DNA of 64,000 nucleotides from Agrostemma githago (GCA_958450325.1 OY288246.1:38496544-38560543), one strand, 5' to 3'. Positions 44,459 to 56,985 are shown, counted from the stretch's first letter. Notes: a model not told the origin generated them from the sequence alone. Made by a program: numbers and translations.

Positions 44459-44895
44459 ATGATGGTAGCTCCGTGGGGAGTCAAAATTGCCTTTGGGGAT
44501 GTAGGTGTACTCGTATGCTGACACATCCTGCCTTGGATGTAGCATTTCGGAGGAATCACCGACTTATGCTGGGGGATAAAATAGCTCTGCGGAGACTTGC
44601 TTCTTAAGTCTGGAGTGTACCTGTATGCTGACACATAACAATTTGTATGTAACACATAGGCAAGACACTGACTCGCGCTGGGGAGGAAAGATACCGAAAT
44701 TTTGAAAATGCCACAATTTTTGAAAAGAATGTTATCACAATTTTCGTCAAAGAAAATTTTAGGAAATCTTTAGGAAAGCTCGGGACAACTTGATTCCTAT
44801 TCTGGGTTTCTTGTTTGAAATCAGGCCTGCGCGCGCATAAGGCCTAGGTTTGCTGAGGAGGCATGGCAGTTAGGGTTACAGGTGGGGTTTCCTAT

Positions 44896-44903
44896 TATAA
44901 ATA
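44896..44903 (+). promoter_or_regulatory. TATA box of the antisense gene
   Basis: TATAAATA about 100 bp before the ATG at 45002. A start site about 30 bp downstream would exclude the upstream in-frame Met at 44882. The H copy has TATATAAA in the matching place (59986-59993). Confidence 0.65.
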
Positions 44904-45001
44904 TAGGTCTCCCCGCTTCAGCTTTTTTGCATCCTAACTCAAATTCTCCTTTAGACTTCTCAAAATCTTTTAGACTTTCAAGAAAGTTAGAAACTTCTGC
45001 C

Positions 45002-46664
45002 ATGGGTATCGATCAGTTGACCGCCATGCTTCTCGCCTGGTCCCAATACTTCCGGGACGAGGAGAAGATTCGGCTGACCCAGATGGGAATTGTCAGTCTG
45101 TTTCACCTCCAACGACTGATAATTGACCCACACTTCTTGGACGCCTGTCTGTCGTTTTGGGATATTACCCATCACGTCTTCGCGTTCCCGCGGGAAGAGG
45201 TATGTCCTCTTCCCGAGGAGATCGCAGCCATAGGTGGTTGGAGCGCAGTTGTTCAGCCTGCTACTCCCTCGTTCTACCCGGACCCGAGGAGGAGGCTAAG
45301 GGAATTCTTGGGTCTGTCTCATGCCGACACATATCGGATGGTGCAGGGAGATACTGTTTCCCTATTCGACCTGGCCGACAAGTTTATGAATAGCCGGGAT
45401 GTGAGAGCCACCCCTGCTCACAGACGTAGGGCGTTCGCCTTTTGCATGCTGCAGTGCTACGTCTTTGAAGGGCTGATGGAACTTGACTCGTGCAGGGGTC
45501 AAATTAGGTTGATTGGAGTGGTTGATCAGATGGAGACTGGTCATAGCCCTGCTTGGCTAGCCACTGGGGAGATTATCATGGGTCTGGATGCTAGGCGACT
45601 TGACCCGACCCGACAACTGACGGGGAGTACCCGTATTTTGCAGGTATACATCTCGCGTATTTTTTTTTAAGCGAAATCCCTGAAGTTCGTAAGTCACCCG
45701 ATCGAGTGGCCTCTGGCGAACCCTTCCGTTGCTTATAAAATTCGTGTACTCTTTTCAGATATGGCTGTCGGAACGGCTATCAATCATAGAGCCCCCTCCG
45801 AGTATTCCCAACTATCGGAGCAGTCAGATTAGCTCTCGAAGGCGGCGAATAAGCTTGAGTCATCTAATAAACCGAGCTTACTGGGATGAGGAGCTGGTGT
45901 TCCACGGGGGTCCCTTCATGAGGTGGACCGTCGCTTGGTGGTTCCTTTCGAGGCTGACTGGATTGGCCAAGAGAGACCAAGCTCGGTATTTGGTGATTTT
46001 GTCCCTTGACTGGACAGTTCACATTTACCCGGACCGCATCCTGAGGCAGTTCGGTTCGTCTCAGCGCATTCCTGAGACTGAAGCCATTATCAGCGTCTCG
46101 CTCCAACTGACAGACGCTATGTGCGACACCTGGTTGCAGAGATGGTTCACTCGTCCTACATGGACTATACTTAGCCCTTGCCAATCCACTTGAGTTTCAA
46201 GGGCTTACCAGAAATGGACTTCCGAGGAGTCTGAGGAAGCTCGTAAGGCCTTGAAGCTTGATGAGGCCTTTGAACTGGTTCGCCGTGAGACTGCGAAAGA
46301 TAACAGGGATCTCTTCGTTGGGGGAGATATTCCTGAAGCTGCAGTCCGGGAAGAATCGGGTCTTAAGTCACAAACTAAGACTCGATCTAAGGAGGTCGGT
46401 TCTAGCAGCAATCGGGGGCGGCCAAGCCCCCAGACTGATTTGGAGAGACGCCTCGGGCCCAGGCTGGCGGCCCGGGACCGACTGGGTCCGCGTGACCGGC
46501 TTCCTCAGCCCGTGAGGGCCCGACTTGGGCCTATCGAGGTGATAGAGGATTCGGGCTCGAACGTGCGAGCCCGAGCCAGAGAGGTTCCCGTGGTGATTCG
46601 GGAACGCTCCCCTCCGCGTCGTCTCCAGTGGACGGCTAAGGAGGCCAAGGGCAAGATGCCCTGA
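45002..46664 (+). CDS. antisense extra gene of INNER, plant mobile domain/DUF7745-like, one intron, one stop
   Basis: Exon 1 is 45002-45643 and exon 2 is 45759-46664, with a phase-0 intron 45644-45758 (CAG|GTATAC...TTTTCAG|ATA). The H copy at 59216-59266 has an intron at the same codon (GSTRLLQ|). Exon 1 holds a helical N-terminus (MGIDQLTAMLLAWSQ) and YPDPRRRLREFLGLSH. Exon 2 has WTVAWWF, YPDRILRQFG/QRIPE and an Arg/Pro/Gly-rich tail (LGPRLAARDRLGPRDRL), suggesting a basic, perhaps nucleic-acid-binding, end (inference). A TGA at 46191-46193 interrupts exon 2 where the H copy reads TGG. RQFGxxQxIP is shared with transposon-borne mobile domain proteins. The gene is convergent with pol, 393 bp apart. 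Function unknown. The start at 45002 is chosen because the TATA box lies between it and the earlier Met. Confidence 0.72.
45644..45758 (+). other. intron of the antisense gene
   Basis: 115 bp with GT...TTTTCAG ends. Both flanking frames join in phase, and the position is conserved in H. Confidence 0.75.
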
Positions 46665-47057
46665 ATGCCGAGTCCTTCAGCTTTATTACTATTTAAGTAT
46701 TATTACTATTTTTGGTCGTGTGACTTTTTTTTTTAATTCCTGCATTTCGTAATTTCCCGAGTTTATCGGGGTTTGTTTTTTTTTTTGAATTAATAATAAA
46801 AAAAGTTTATTATTAAACCGTTCCTGTCTTTTCTCGATTGCATTGGTTGTGCCCTTTTGAGGGGCTGCCTACGTATCCGCAATTAGCAGAATCAAACCAA
46901 ACGTAGTTCAAGCTTAGTAAAATTTGCAATCTCGAATTACACCAAGACTATTGGTTCAAGATGTTTGCGACAGTAGAATAAGTAATTCCAGCTCATTGAC
47001 TTGCTTTTTTCGTAAAAAAAGATTTTGATAAATTTGGCTAATGACATTGAGAAATGG
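46665..47057. other. convergent spacer between antisense gene and pol
   Basis: AT-rich, with AATAATAAA-like signals on both strands (about 46790-46800), which could serve both 3' ends. GGCTGCCTACGTATCCGC near 46864 is shared with H (28510-28530) and OUTER (37240-37258). Confidence 0.5.
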
Positions 47058-50000
47058 CTAAGGGTAGTAACGCTTTAGTTGGTCCAGGTTGGTCGGGTTG
47101 ACGAACTCATTCCCGTCCAGGTCCGTCAGCATCACTGCTCCCCTTGATAGTATTTTCTTTACCAGATATGGCCTAGCCCAGTTGGGTTTGAATTTTGCCC
47201 TTGGGTCAACCGGTAGTAAAGCTCGAATAGACTTAAGGACGAGATCCCCTTCTTTAATGTTTCTGGGCCTTACCCTCTTGTTGAAGGCCCGTTGGATCCT
47301 CTTCTGGTAGATTTGGATATTTTTGAGGGCACGATTTCGACGTTCATCTAGTAGAACTAACGAGTCATACCGCGCTCGAACCCAGTCAGCCTCGGGTACT
47401 TGGCTTTCTAGCAGAATTCTGAGGGACGGTACCTCCAACTCGACGGGCTGGACTGCTTCCATCCCATAGGTTAGGTAATATGGTGTTGCCCCGGTTGCGG
47501 TGCAAGTTGACGTCCGGTATCCCCATAGGGCGAAAGGTATTTTGTCGGGCCAATTCCGGTAATTATCAGCCATCTTTTTGAGTATGGTGACAATTGTTTT
47601 ATTGGCCGCCTCCACTGCTCCATTTGTCTGGGGACGGTAAGGCGAGGACGTGTGCCTTTGAATTTTATATTTGGTCAGTAGGGTTGCGGTCTCGGCTTGG
47701 AAATGAGTTCCGTGATCACTGATGAACTCATAAGGAATCCCATATCGGCATATTATTTTGTTTTGGACGAACTTGGCGACATGCTTAGCATTGAGAATGC
47801 GATACGACTCAGCTTCGACCCACTTGGTGAAATAGTCGATAGCTACTAAAATAAAGCAGTGCCCACCAGTACCAGAGGGATTTATTTTCCCGATTATGTC
47901 GATACCCCATGTTGAGAACGGCCAGGGTGACGTCATGGTATAGAGCAAAGATGACGGCATATGTTGCACATTGCCGAAGATTTGACAGTTATGACAATGT
48001 TTAACATATGACTGGCAGTCGGCTTCCATAGTATTCCAGTAATAACCGAGCCTCATGATTTTTCGGACCAGCATGTGGGCATTCATATGTGGGCCGTTTT
48101 CACCATCATGTACTTCGGCCATAACCTTCTCAGCCTTATACTTGTCAACACAAAGAAGGAGAGCCCCTTGTGCCATCTTTTTGTACAGTTGTCCGTCATC
48201 GGTACGGATGAACTGAGTGGATAGCCTTCGTAAGGCTTTCTTGGCTCGACCTTCTGTCCCGGGAGGATATTCTCCGTTTGTCAGGTACTTTAACACAACC
48301 TGGTACCATGGTTCGGGATCAGTTATCTCAATGTCTTCAATATCGTGAATATATGCCGGCTCGGACCGTCTTTCGACGCAAATTGGCATACTGGTCACGT
48401 GGTCGGGAATATTTAATAGAGATGCCAATTTTGAAAGTGCATCCGCAAACTGATTCTCTTTCCGAGGCAGGTATATGTATTCTACCTTCTGGAATTGTTT
48501 CTCGAGATCCCTTACTCGTGCCTGGTAGGCCACGAGATTAGCATTCCGAGTCTTCCATTTTTACAGTGCTTGGTTAATGACCAAGGATGAGTCACCATGT
48601 ACCCGGAGATTTGTGACCCCCAGATTGGCGGCGGCTTGTACCCCGTAAATGCATGCTTCGTATTCTGCTGCATTATTGGTAACATCGAAGTCCAGTTTGA
48701 TGGAGACGGAAGTATGCTCCCCTCTTGGTGAGATTAGAAGGATCCCGACTCCGAACCCTCAAAAATTAGATGCTCCATCGAATTATAAATCCCATGTTTC
48801 GGCATCGGTATGGAAAATATCTTCGTCTGGGAAGGACCAGGTGTCGGTGTGTCCTTCTTCAGTTACCGGGCTGTCAGCGAGGAATTCAGCTACCATCCGT
48901 CCTTTAATGGCCTTTAATGGCACAAATTTTAGGTCGAATTCTGCCAACATTAGAGTCCATCTAGAAATTCGGCCATTGAGGATGGGTTTTTCGAAGAGGT
49001 ATTTGATGGGGTCCATCCTGGATAACACATTGACCTCGTAGTTGAGCATATAGTGTCGGAGCTTCTTGGTGGCTCAGACTAGAGCCAAGCACGTCTTCTC
49101 GAGCATGGTATACTTGCACTCATACTCTAAAAACTTCTTGCTGATGTAATAGATGGCTCTTTCTTCGGAGTCAACCGTCTGAGCCAGCATAGCCCCCATG
49201 GCTGTCTCGGTCGTTGTTAGGTATAACGACAGAGGGAAACCAGGCTGAGGCGGCATTAAGACTGGCGGAGCAGACAGAATTTCCTTGATCTTGTCGAAAG
49301 CAGCTTGGCACTTGTCGTCCCAGAGTATCCGTTCCCCTATTTTCAGTTTCTTGAAAATTGGTTCACACACCATGGTTAGTTTGGAAATGAATCGACTAAT
49401 ATACTGGACTTTCCCGAGAAATCCCCTTATTTCTTTTTCGGTTTTAGGAGCTTGCATCTCGGTAATGGCTTTGATTTTAGCTGGGTCGACCTCGATACCT
49501 CGTTGGCTAACGATATGACCCAGTAATTTGCCTGACGTTACCCCGAAACTGCACTTTTGAGGGTTTAGTCTCATGTTGTATTTGCGCAATCGGGTGAAGA
49601 ATTTTCTTAGGGCGGTGATGTGACCGTCCCGTTCTTTGGATTTGACGATCATGTCGTCCACATAAACTTTTACCTCTTTATGCATCATGTCGTGTAATAA
49701 AGTGGTAGCGGTCCTTTGGTATGTGGCCCCGGCATTAATGAGACCGAATGGCATGACGGTATAGCAGTAAGTACCCCAAGGTGTGGTGAAGGTAGTCTTA
49801 CTCATATCTTCTTCCGCCATCTTGATTTGATTATATCCGGCATACCCGTCCATGAATGATAGAAGGGCATGATCGGCCGTGTTATCCACCAGTATATCGA
49901 TGTGTGGTAACGGAAAATCATCCTTCGGGCTTGCTTTGTTAAGATCCCGAAAATCTACGCACACCCGCACCTTACCGTCCTTTTTAGGAACCGGCACGAT

Positions 50001-53000
50001 GTTTGCCACCCAGTCCGGGTACTCGGACACTTGTGTGAAGCCGGCTTTGAACTGTTTATCGACTTCTTCTTTTACCTTGAGAGACCACTCGGGCCTCATT
50101 CGACGAAGCTTCTGCCTGACCGGTTTGCACCCGTCCTTGATTGGTATGCGGTGCTCGGCTATTTCCCTGTCTATCCCTGGCATGTCCTTGTAGGACCATG
50201 CGAAGACATCCTTGAATTCTTGGAGGAGGTTTATGAATTGTTGTTTCTCCTCGGGATCTAAGGATAACCCTATCTTAAGTATCTGAGGCTCTAAGGTCGT
50301 TCCCACGTTTATGGACTCAGTTTCTTCGATTACCGGATTCCGGGATTCCCTTTGCTCTAGTTGCTCGATCAGATTTGGAGGTAAGGGTACCTGTTCGTCG
50401 GATTTCTCAATGTCATAGCATAAAACATTTTTGAAAGTAGAATTTAATAGAAACAAGTCGTAAGCAGAACGGTTGTTATTATTGATTGAAAATTTGGAAA
50501 ACAGCTCAAAGAGAGCAGCCATCTGATCATTGGTCAGTGGCGGAATTGGTAAGGCACTCGGGACAGACCCCGAAGTGCCAGCAGCAGGAATGATAGAAGG
50601 GATAGGGGTTACAGGAGTGACTCTAGCACCGACTTCCCTAGACTCAACCTCAGACTCTGACTCAGACTCGGACTCAGACTCAGGCATGTCTCCCTCTCCG
50701 GTGACCAGCTTGTAGATCTTTCCTTGGCTGTCAGTCCACTTGACAGTCTTCCTCCAGGCCCTGTTTCCCGTCTCGGAATCAACATCCGAGATCAGCTTGG
50801 TCGGGTCAAACCTGTTGCTGCGGAGAATCAGGTTGACCAGGTCTTCTTTTGGGGTCGGGGCTATGGTGTCTTCCCCGAAGAGCAGCCCCAGCGCGGGCTC
50901 AGGATCATTAGCTTCATCAGACTGGATGAGGGCGAACACATCATCCGGGACGTAGTTGCAGTCCCGGGCCGAGTGGGTCCCGAGGTGCGCAGCATTGGGT
51001 TGGTACAGTCCAACCTGTATAGCCCCAAACACGGGTGTAACAAAGTAGTCGGCCAACCGTGGGCTGTAAGGGCTCAAGTGGATACCCTTCATGATGTTGC
51101 AGGCTTTTTCGATTCCTGCTCGGACAACGTTGCCCGGAGTGGCGGCATAACCAAGGCCGAAGTGGGAGTCTTCGTCCTTAAGGACCTCGATGATCTTCCC
51201 AGCTGGAAGGTCGGGTCGAGAGGTAGCCCCCGGAAGGTACCCTAGGTTTTAGAGCATTGCGTCAATGCTTGTGGTGAAGTAAGGCCTAAAGAGGTATTCT
51301 TCCTCGATCATCCCCACAAAGTCGAACCCCCAGAGGTCCGTGCGGCCCGTGGCGTTACAGCTAGCCACGGTCATTGGGGTTGCCTCCAAAGTAATAACAT
51401 TGTCGAGTAAAGGCACCTTGATCTTACGGTGGAGGGTGGAGGACACGGCTTTCACCGCGTGAATCCATGGCCTTCCTAGGAGCAAGTTAAATGATAAGGT
51501 GACATCAATCACCTAAAATTCGAGCTCTTTCTCTATCGGGCCCGTTATGATTGTCAGTTTTATGGCCCCAGCTACCGACTTTGAACTCCCATCAAAAGCT
51601 TGGATGGTCTGAGCAGTCGGGATATAGTCAGCCTCGGTAATGCCGAGGGCTTTGGCGGTCCTCAGAGGAAGGACATTTACAGCGGACCCGTCATCAACCA
51701 AGGTCATAGAGAGGTATTTTCCTCGACAAATCACCGTGATGTAAAGAGCCAGATTGTGGGAGGTCCCAAATGGTGGCAGGTCGGCTTCAGAGAAAGTGAT
51801 CATTGGGCCTCCTTCCTTGGCCTTACTCTTTAGATGGGGTAGGACTGTGGCTACCATTTCAGCTGGGGTAGCCAAAGAGTCGATCTTGACTTGATCGAGA
51901 GCCTTTGTAAGTGCTTCTCGATGTTCTTGTGAGCTAACCAAGAGTTGCCATATAGTGAGGTCAACTCGGGTCCTCTTCAGTTCCTTCACAATAGCCGTTT
52001 CAGCAGTAGGCTCTTCAGGGGCGACTTCCATCCCGAGTGGATCGGTGATGGTTGTCGGGATGGGGATGTCCCGAGATCTAGTGGCTTGATAGGGACGGCC
52101 CAGGTGGTTACTGGCTAAGACGCGGGTTTTGGCCTCGCGAATCTGTTCAGGGGTGATGGGAACGGTTTCCCCTTTAGCGAGGTAGACATCATCCTCGTCG
52201 TCAAACAAGATCCCGTTCACCTGTGGGATGAATGGAGAGATAAGGTGGCAGCAATCAATCACCTCCCCGGTAAAGATGGCATGGGAGCTGAAAGGGTTCT
52301 CCTTGTTGCTTGGCTTATCTCCGGGTAGCGAGATTTTACCGCTCTCGATCAGGTCCTGAATCAAGTGTTTTAGCTTCCAACACTTTTCGGTATCATGCCC
52401 ATTGCCCCGGTGGTATTGGCAATAGGCCTGAGCATTGTAGTTCTTGGAGCGTCGCTCGACTGGAACTTCAGGAGTTGGGCCTATCGGTTGGATTAGGCCT
52501 TTGGAGGACAGCCTTTGTAAGGCATAGGTATAGGTGGTACCTATATCAGTGAAAACCCCAGGTGGGGTGCTCTTCTTGGACGGGGCATCTAGTAGATTAA
52601 CCGCGTCAAAAATGCTACGAGTTGCAGCCTGGGGCTTAGTGGTGGAGGAAGAAGCCCCTTGGTACCCTTTGCTAGCGGCCTTAGTGAGGCCTTCCAGTCT
52701 CAGATCGTCTTCGATCCTCATACCCATTTCAGTAAGGGTGGTGAAATTGGGTATGACAGCGTACTGGAGGTGAACCCGGTAGGAGGGGAGGAGGTTCTTG
52801 ACAAAAGCTTCCACCAAAGTCTTCTCATTAGGTTTATTGACCAGTTTCACGCTCTCAGCCCTCCAGCGTTGAAGGTATTTAGTAAAACCTTCCTTCGGCT
52901 CTTGGGCCATAACCTCCAGAGATCGCATCGTAGTTTGGATCTCGGTGTTGTCAGCATAGTTCCGAGCGAACTCGGTGGCCACATCATCCCATGTAGGGTA

Positions 53001-53462
53001 TTTTTTCGGGTCTAGCCTATAGTACCAGGCCCGTGGGTGCTTCTCGAGAGATGCAGCAAAGAGGTTCTTGAACATGGACGAATCCACTCCCTTGATGGCC
53101 ATGAATTCCTTGAAGGCCCGTACATGTAGTAACGGGTCTTCAGTTCCCTCAAACATGGGCAAGCCCGTAAGGTTCAGGTTTGCGGGCAGTTTGTCGCTCA
53201 ACGGGTTGTACTCTCGGCTATTCTCCCGATGGATGTTGTTACTCCCAGCCAAATGGACTTGCTCTTCTAGTCGGCGTACTGAGCTAACTAGCTCAGCCAG
53301 GGGCCCCGTAAGCTCGACATTTAGAGTCCTTTGCTCCACTTTAGCTAGACGAGCAACGATGGCCACTTGGCCAGCCCTCATTTCAGTCAGTTGGGCTTCG
53401 ATGTCGTTTTGCTTCTCGATCATGGCGTCCAAAGAGGTTTGCAGACTGTTCAAAATAGCCAT
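47058..53462 (-). pseudogene. gag-pro-pol polyprotein of INNER, one frame with six stops
   Basis: A single minus-strand frame of 2135 codons with no frameshift. In order: coiled-coil gag N-terminus; capsid-type region (QEPKEGFTKYLQRW, residues ~185-200); CX2HX4HX4C knuckle (~346-359); protease DDGSAVN (~588-594); Ser-Glu linker; RT with VPVPKKDGKVRVCVDFRDLN and YVDD (49653-49664); RNase H (TTTETAMGAMLAQ, MLEKTCLALV); a second RNase H-like domain (FDGASNF, EYEACIYG, VHGDSSLV, ADALS); integrase with CHNC finger, GIDIIGK, FISDHGTHF, GAVEAANK, and a C-terminal domain ending RYYP. Stops: TAG 51513-51515, TAA 51249-51251, TGA 49074-49076, TAA 48783-48785, TGA 48759-48761, TAA 48561-48563. The Tat lineage is indicated by the double RNase H. 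ATG at 53462 is the first in frame and matches H. Confidence 0.93.
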
Positions 53463-54625
53463 CCTGCGGGCGTGTCTGGTTGTCGGTGGCCTGTCTGTAA
53501 GAACATCGTGTAATCAGAAACCAAACCCAGATCTTGGAATTATAAAAAGTACATCCCGAGCGACCCAAAAGAAAAGGACTGAGCGAAAAGGACTCGAAAA
53601 AGAGACCTAAACGGATGACTCGTAGGTGGTACGACTTCCTTAGGACTTCGGCTTTGTGGGCCTAGTCCCGTTCGAAGGAAGGTCCACGTGAGACTGTTCC
53701 CAAACTTTTGACTTGAGTGTATGGACGGACCTTCCTTTGTAGGGGTATGCCCTACGCGGGTTGGTCGTGCCTTGACAGATAAGGCGGACTCGGGAAAGGG
53801 GGGAAACTCGTGACGTAAGATCGACGGAGTTCCGACTCTATAAACCTTTGACATACTATGCAAAGACCCGACACACGGCTAGACGGTAGGTCCTATAATA
53901 AGGAAGATTTATTTGGAAAATTGAAGGTTTGAAAATTTGAATATATAACGGGTGAATTTCCGAGAGTTCGAAAATTAAAAAGGAATTTCGAAAACCGAGA
54001 TTAGAATTTTGAAGAATTCAGAAAATCAGGGTGGTTTTGGAAATTCGAGAGTTAAAACGGACGGCATGCCGACTAAAGAAAAGGATATTTTGAGTCAAAT
54101 CGTCGATCCTAAATTTTGGCGGCATTCCGAGTTTTGAAAATTGGATATTTTGAAAAGATGGGTCCCGAAACGGACAGTATTTCAGGTTTTTCAAAATTTG
54201 GTGTTTTTGGAAATATGCGTTTTTTTTGAAATGATGGTTTTTGAAAAAAAATGACACGGAAACCAAGTAGCACGTAGTCAAACAAGCATTATAACGACGC
54301 TTATGTATGCTTTACGCTAAGTCTCGGTCGGTCAAAATAGGGTCTATACCAACGACGATAGTATTCTCGTAGTCAGGACGGACTCCCTAAGCCGAGTTGG
54401 TCTTAGGACATGCCGCAAAACCCTTACGAGTTCCACCATCGAAGTCTTTAGCGCACCCATGTAGGAATGCACCGTGGTATAGTGGGACGTCGGTCACAAG
54501 TAACCGACCCGGGCAAAATTTGGGTTATGCATGAATCATTAAACTAATGCGCGCACACTAATATACGAACGATTTCTCTTAGAGTCTCACCCTGGGAACC
54601 CCGATGACATGTGGTACATCAGGTA
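53463..54625 (-). other. untranslated leader of INNER
   Basis: No ORF of substance; the gag-proximal 450 bp matches H 18930-19411. A long leader is usual for Tat/Ogre elements. Confidence 0.65.
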
Positions 54626-54643
54626 TCCCCAGCGGAGTCGCCA
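54626..54643 (-). promoter_or_regulatory. primer binding site of INNER, tRNA-Arg type
   Basis: On the minus strand TGGCGACTCCGCTGGGGA, three bases after the 5' LTR. It is complementary to the 3' end of a plant tRNA-Arg as I know it; Ogre/Tat elements use this primer. Confidence 0.88.
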
Positions 54644-54646
54644 AAT

Positions 54647-56582
54647 TGTGGACATGACGTAGGTCCACCCCGATGCGGCCACGCGCGGGTTTGGGTAGGC
54701 GAATGAATCTCGCGGTGAGATTGTTCTCGGGTTCGAAATTTAAGTCAAAGTTGGAGTCGCCACCGAATTTATGGTAATTCGGAATCATTCGAGCCCACTC
54801 TATGTCGTCATGGGCTGTACACAAAGTACGGCCCACTTCGATTTCAGAGTTTATGGGGCCCGTCCCTTTGCATTGCGATACCGATACCATCTACACCGGT
54901 ATCGTGTAAAGAATGACTCTCGTGCGCCAACGGTTTCGGGCATCCGAAAACCGAGGTTTTGAGTAAGGGGTAAGGGTACGTGTTGGGAAGCCCACTAAGG
55001 ACACCCAACCCCACCCGCACAATGGCGGCCTCTACTAAGACATCGTTCGTGTATAAATGTACCCTAGATAAGAAGAACGATAAATAAAATACACGACTCG
55101 ACAAAGACCCGTATATAATAAATGTACCCTAGATCGTGAATTAGTTAGACGGACGAACCTTAATTAATAACGCATTATATTGCACATTAATCAAAGGACG
55201 GAGGTTCGAGTCCTAGGCGTGATTCAAACCCGATCTCGAGCCTCGATGTCTTGCCCCGACTTATCATCTCGAGAAATGGAGTCTAAATTAATCATGTGTC
55301 GGATACGACTAAAGAGTCGTCGACACAAAATTGATAGTGCAAGATCGTCGATCAAAATCGTTTTAAGTGTCGTGATGTGCATGAGTTTTAGAAAAATGGG
55401 TTCACGTGATGGTCTTTACACGCGTTGACTAAAAGTCGTAAAAAAAAGGACGAGCCTCAAAATATGGAAATATGTCGCGAAAGTCGCTTATTAATGTAAG
55501 AATCGAAGAAGATAGAAAAGCGAGAAAACAAGAAAGAGGGCTCGGCCGAACAGGCCTCCCCGCGAGTCGCCTGACCGGCGCGCGACTCGCATGGGGGTCT
55601 GGCCGCGTGCCTCTTTTTGTCGAAAAATCGTCCGTTTTTATAATCACGTGCCGATGTGGGTTGATTTACTCGATTTATGTTTTCGCTAGATTAGGAATTT
55701 TGAATTAGTGACGAAATTGCATCCCTCTACGTCACGACATCGAAACTAATCCTTCCGGATTATGTGATGTCGATTTTCGTGTCAACGGGTTTCGTACTAA
55801 TTGAAAGGGGATCAAATGCGTTCAACTATGACCGATTGCGATCACGTCACGCCCTTGAGTACATTGGGGCGGGGCTCCTCGAAAGGGCTCCACCTCTGTC
55901 GTTGCTCGTAAAGGGATTAGACGGACTTTAGGCGATCATCATAGTCAACCGTATTCAAAACCGAATTTTAGTATTAGTATATATATATATACACGGTATG
56001 ATAGTGTTAGTAACGAAAAGATAAAGTTAGTATACGAGAAATAAAAATGTTAGTTTTGCTTGGGGTTGTAGTGTAGAATGTTTAGGTAGATTAGGGTAGA
56101 ATTTGTAGGGTAAATGAGGGTTGCAAAAGCTCTTCCAAAACTCTTAAAAACTGAAAAATGCAAAGGGTTAAGGGGTGTATTTATAGACTTGATCAAGTTG
56201 AGTCATTTTAGGAAGGAGTTGACTCTTGATTTGATTTGCTTTTTTGAATTCTGATTTTGTGCGCCAGTTTTCTAGAATGAACTTGGCTGATTTTGTGAGA
56301 CGGTTTCGTCTTTGACCGGGTTTTGACCCGGTCGCCAAAAGACGGGATTTATTTTTGGTGTCGGTTTTGGCCCAAATTAGTCTTACTTTGCTCGGAACGA
56401 CCCACTGGGCCTGGATTTGAGGTCTGTTTTGTGAGATTATTACTCCGCTAAAAGTCCATGTCGGATATTATTGATTCCGAGCCCAAATCCAAGTATACCA
56501 AGTCACGTTTGCGTCCGATCATCATCGGATGTTTGTCGGAGACTACCATAGACACCTGGCAGTCAAAATGCGGGTGTCTATA
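54647..56582 (-). repeat. right (5') LTR of INNER
   Basis: 1936 bp, shorter than the left LTR through internal deletions. Its plus-strand end is CTATA rather than CTACA, a point change in the terminal dinucleotide. It has a 33-base replacement with an inverted repeat at 54871-54904. Confidence 0.92.
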
Positions 56583-56587
56583 GTTGT
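56583..56587. repeat. target site duplication GTTGT (right)
   Basis: Matches 41859-41863. Confidence 0.9.
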
Positions 56588-56964
56588 TTGCAAACACGCT
56601 ACACATAACTAGGAATGTATACACTCATGCAGGATGCAGACACGGGTAGGTTAGAGTAGGCTACCGCCCACGAGTAGTCCTTACTTAGGCATTGACAGAT
56701 CATCTGGGGAGACGAGTGTCATACCGTTTGTTCGAAACTATCCGCTTATTAATCCCGCGGGTTACGTGTTAGGCGGCCGGAGCGTCAACCGAGGATCTCT
56801 CCGCGTGTCCCTAAAGATCTTACCGCGAAGAGGTTGGTTGGTCCTGATATCGAATAGGGTGGGCTTTTTAGGGCCAAAACCTGTAGTGACCACAACTAGG
56901 AACTAAGAAATGAGCTTCACCGACCTCGTTCAAGTTACACCACCACTGGAAACTTGTTTCCAAA
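56588..56964 (-). other. leader of OUTER, primer-proximal part
   Basis: Continues the leader interrupted by INNER. No feature seen in it. Confidence 0.55.
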
Positions 56965-56982
56965 TCCCCAGCGGAGTCGCCA
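56965..56982 (-). promoter_or_regulatory. primer binding site of OUTER, tRNA-Arg type
   Basis: Identical 18 bases to the site of INNER, next to the LTR end at 56986. It shows that OUTER is read on the minus strand. Confidence 0.87.
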
Positions 56983-56985
56983 AAA

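Larger units (their letters stand above)
41864..56582 (-). mobile_element. full-length Tat-lineage Ty3/gypsy element (INNER)
   Basis: 14,719 bp between GTTGT duplications. On the minus strand the order is 5' LTR (54647-56582), tRNA-Arg type primer site (54626-54643), leader, one gag-pro-RT-RNase H-RNase H-integrase frame (53462 to 47058), a convergent antisense gene (45002-46664), conserved 3' block, PPT (44298-44310), 3' LTR (41864-44297). The second RNase H and the extra antisense ORF are hallmarks of Tat/Ogre-type elements. All domains are present, but six stop codons interrupt pol and one interrupts the antisense gene. The two LTRs are nearly identical in shared parts, so the insertion is young. 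Confidence 0.92.

Noticed and set aside
44882..45001. Upstream Met at 44882 as start of the antisense gene
   Set aside because: The TATA box at 44896-44903 lies downstream of that codon, and the H copy starts at the equivalent of 45002.
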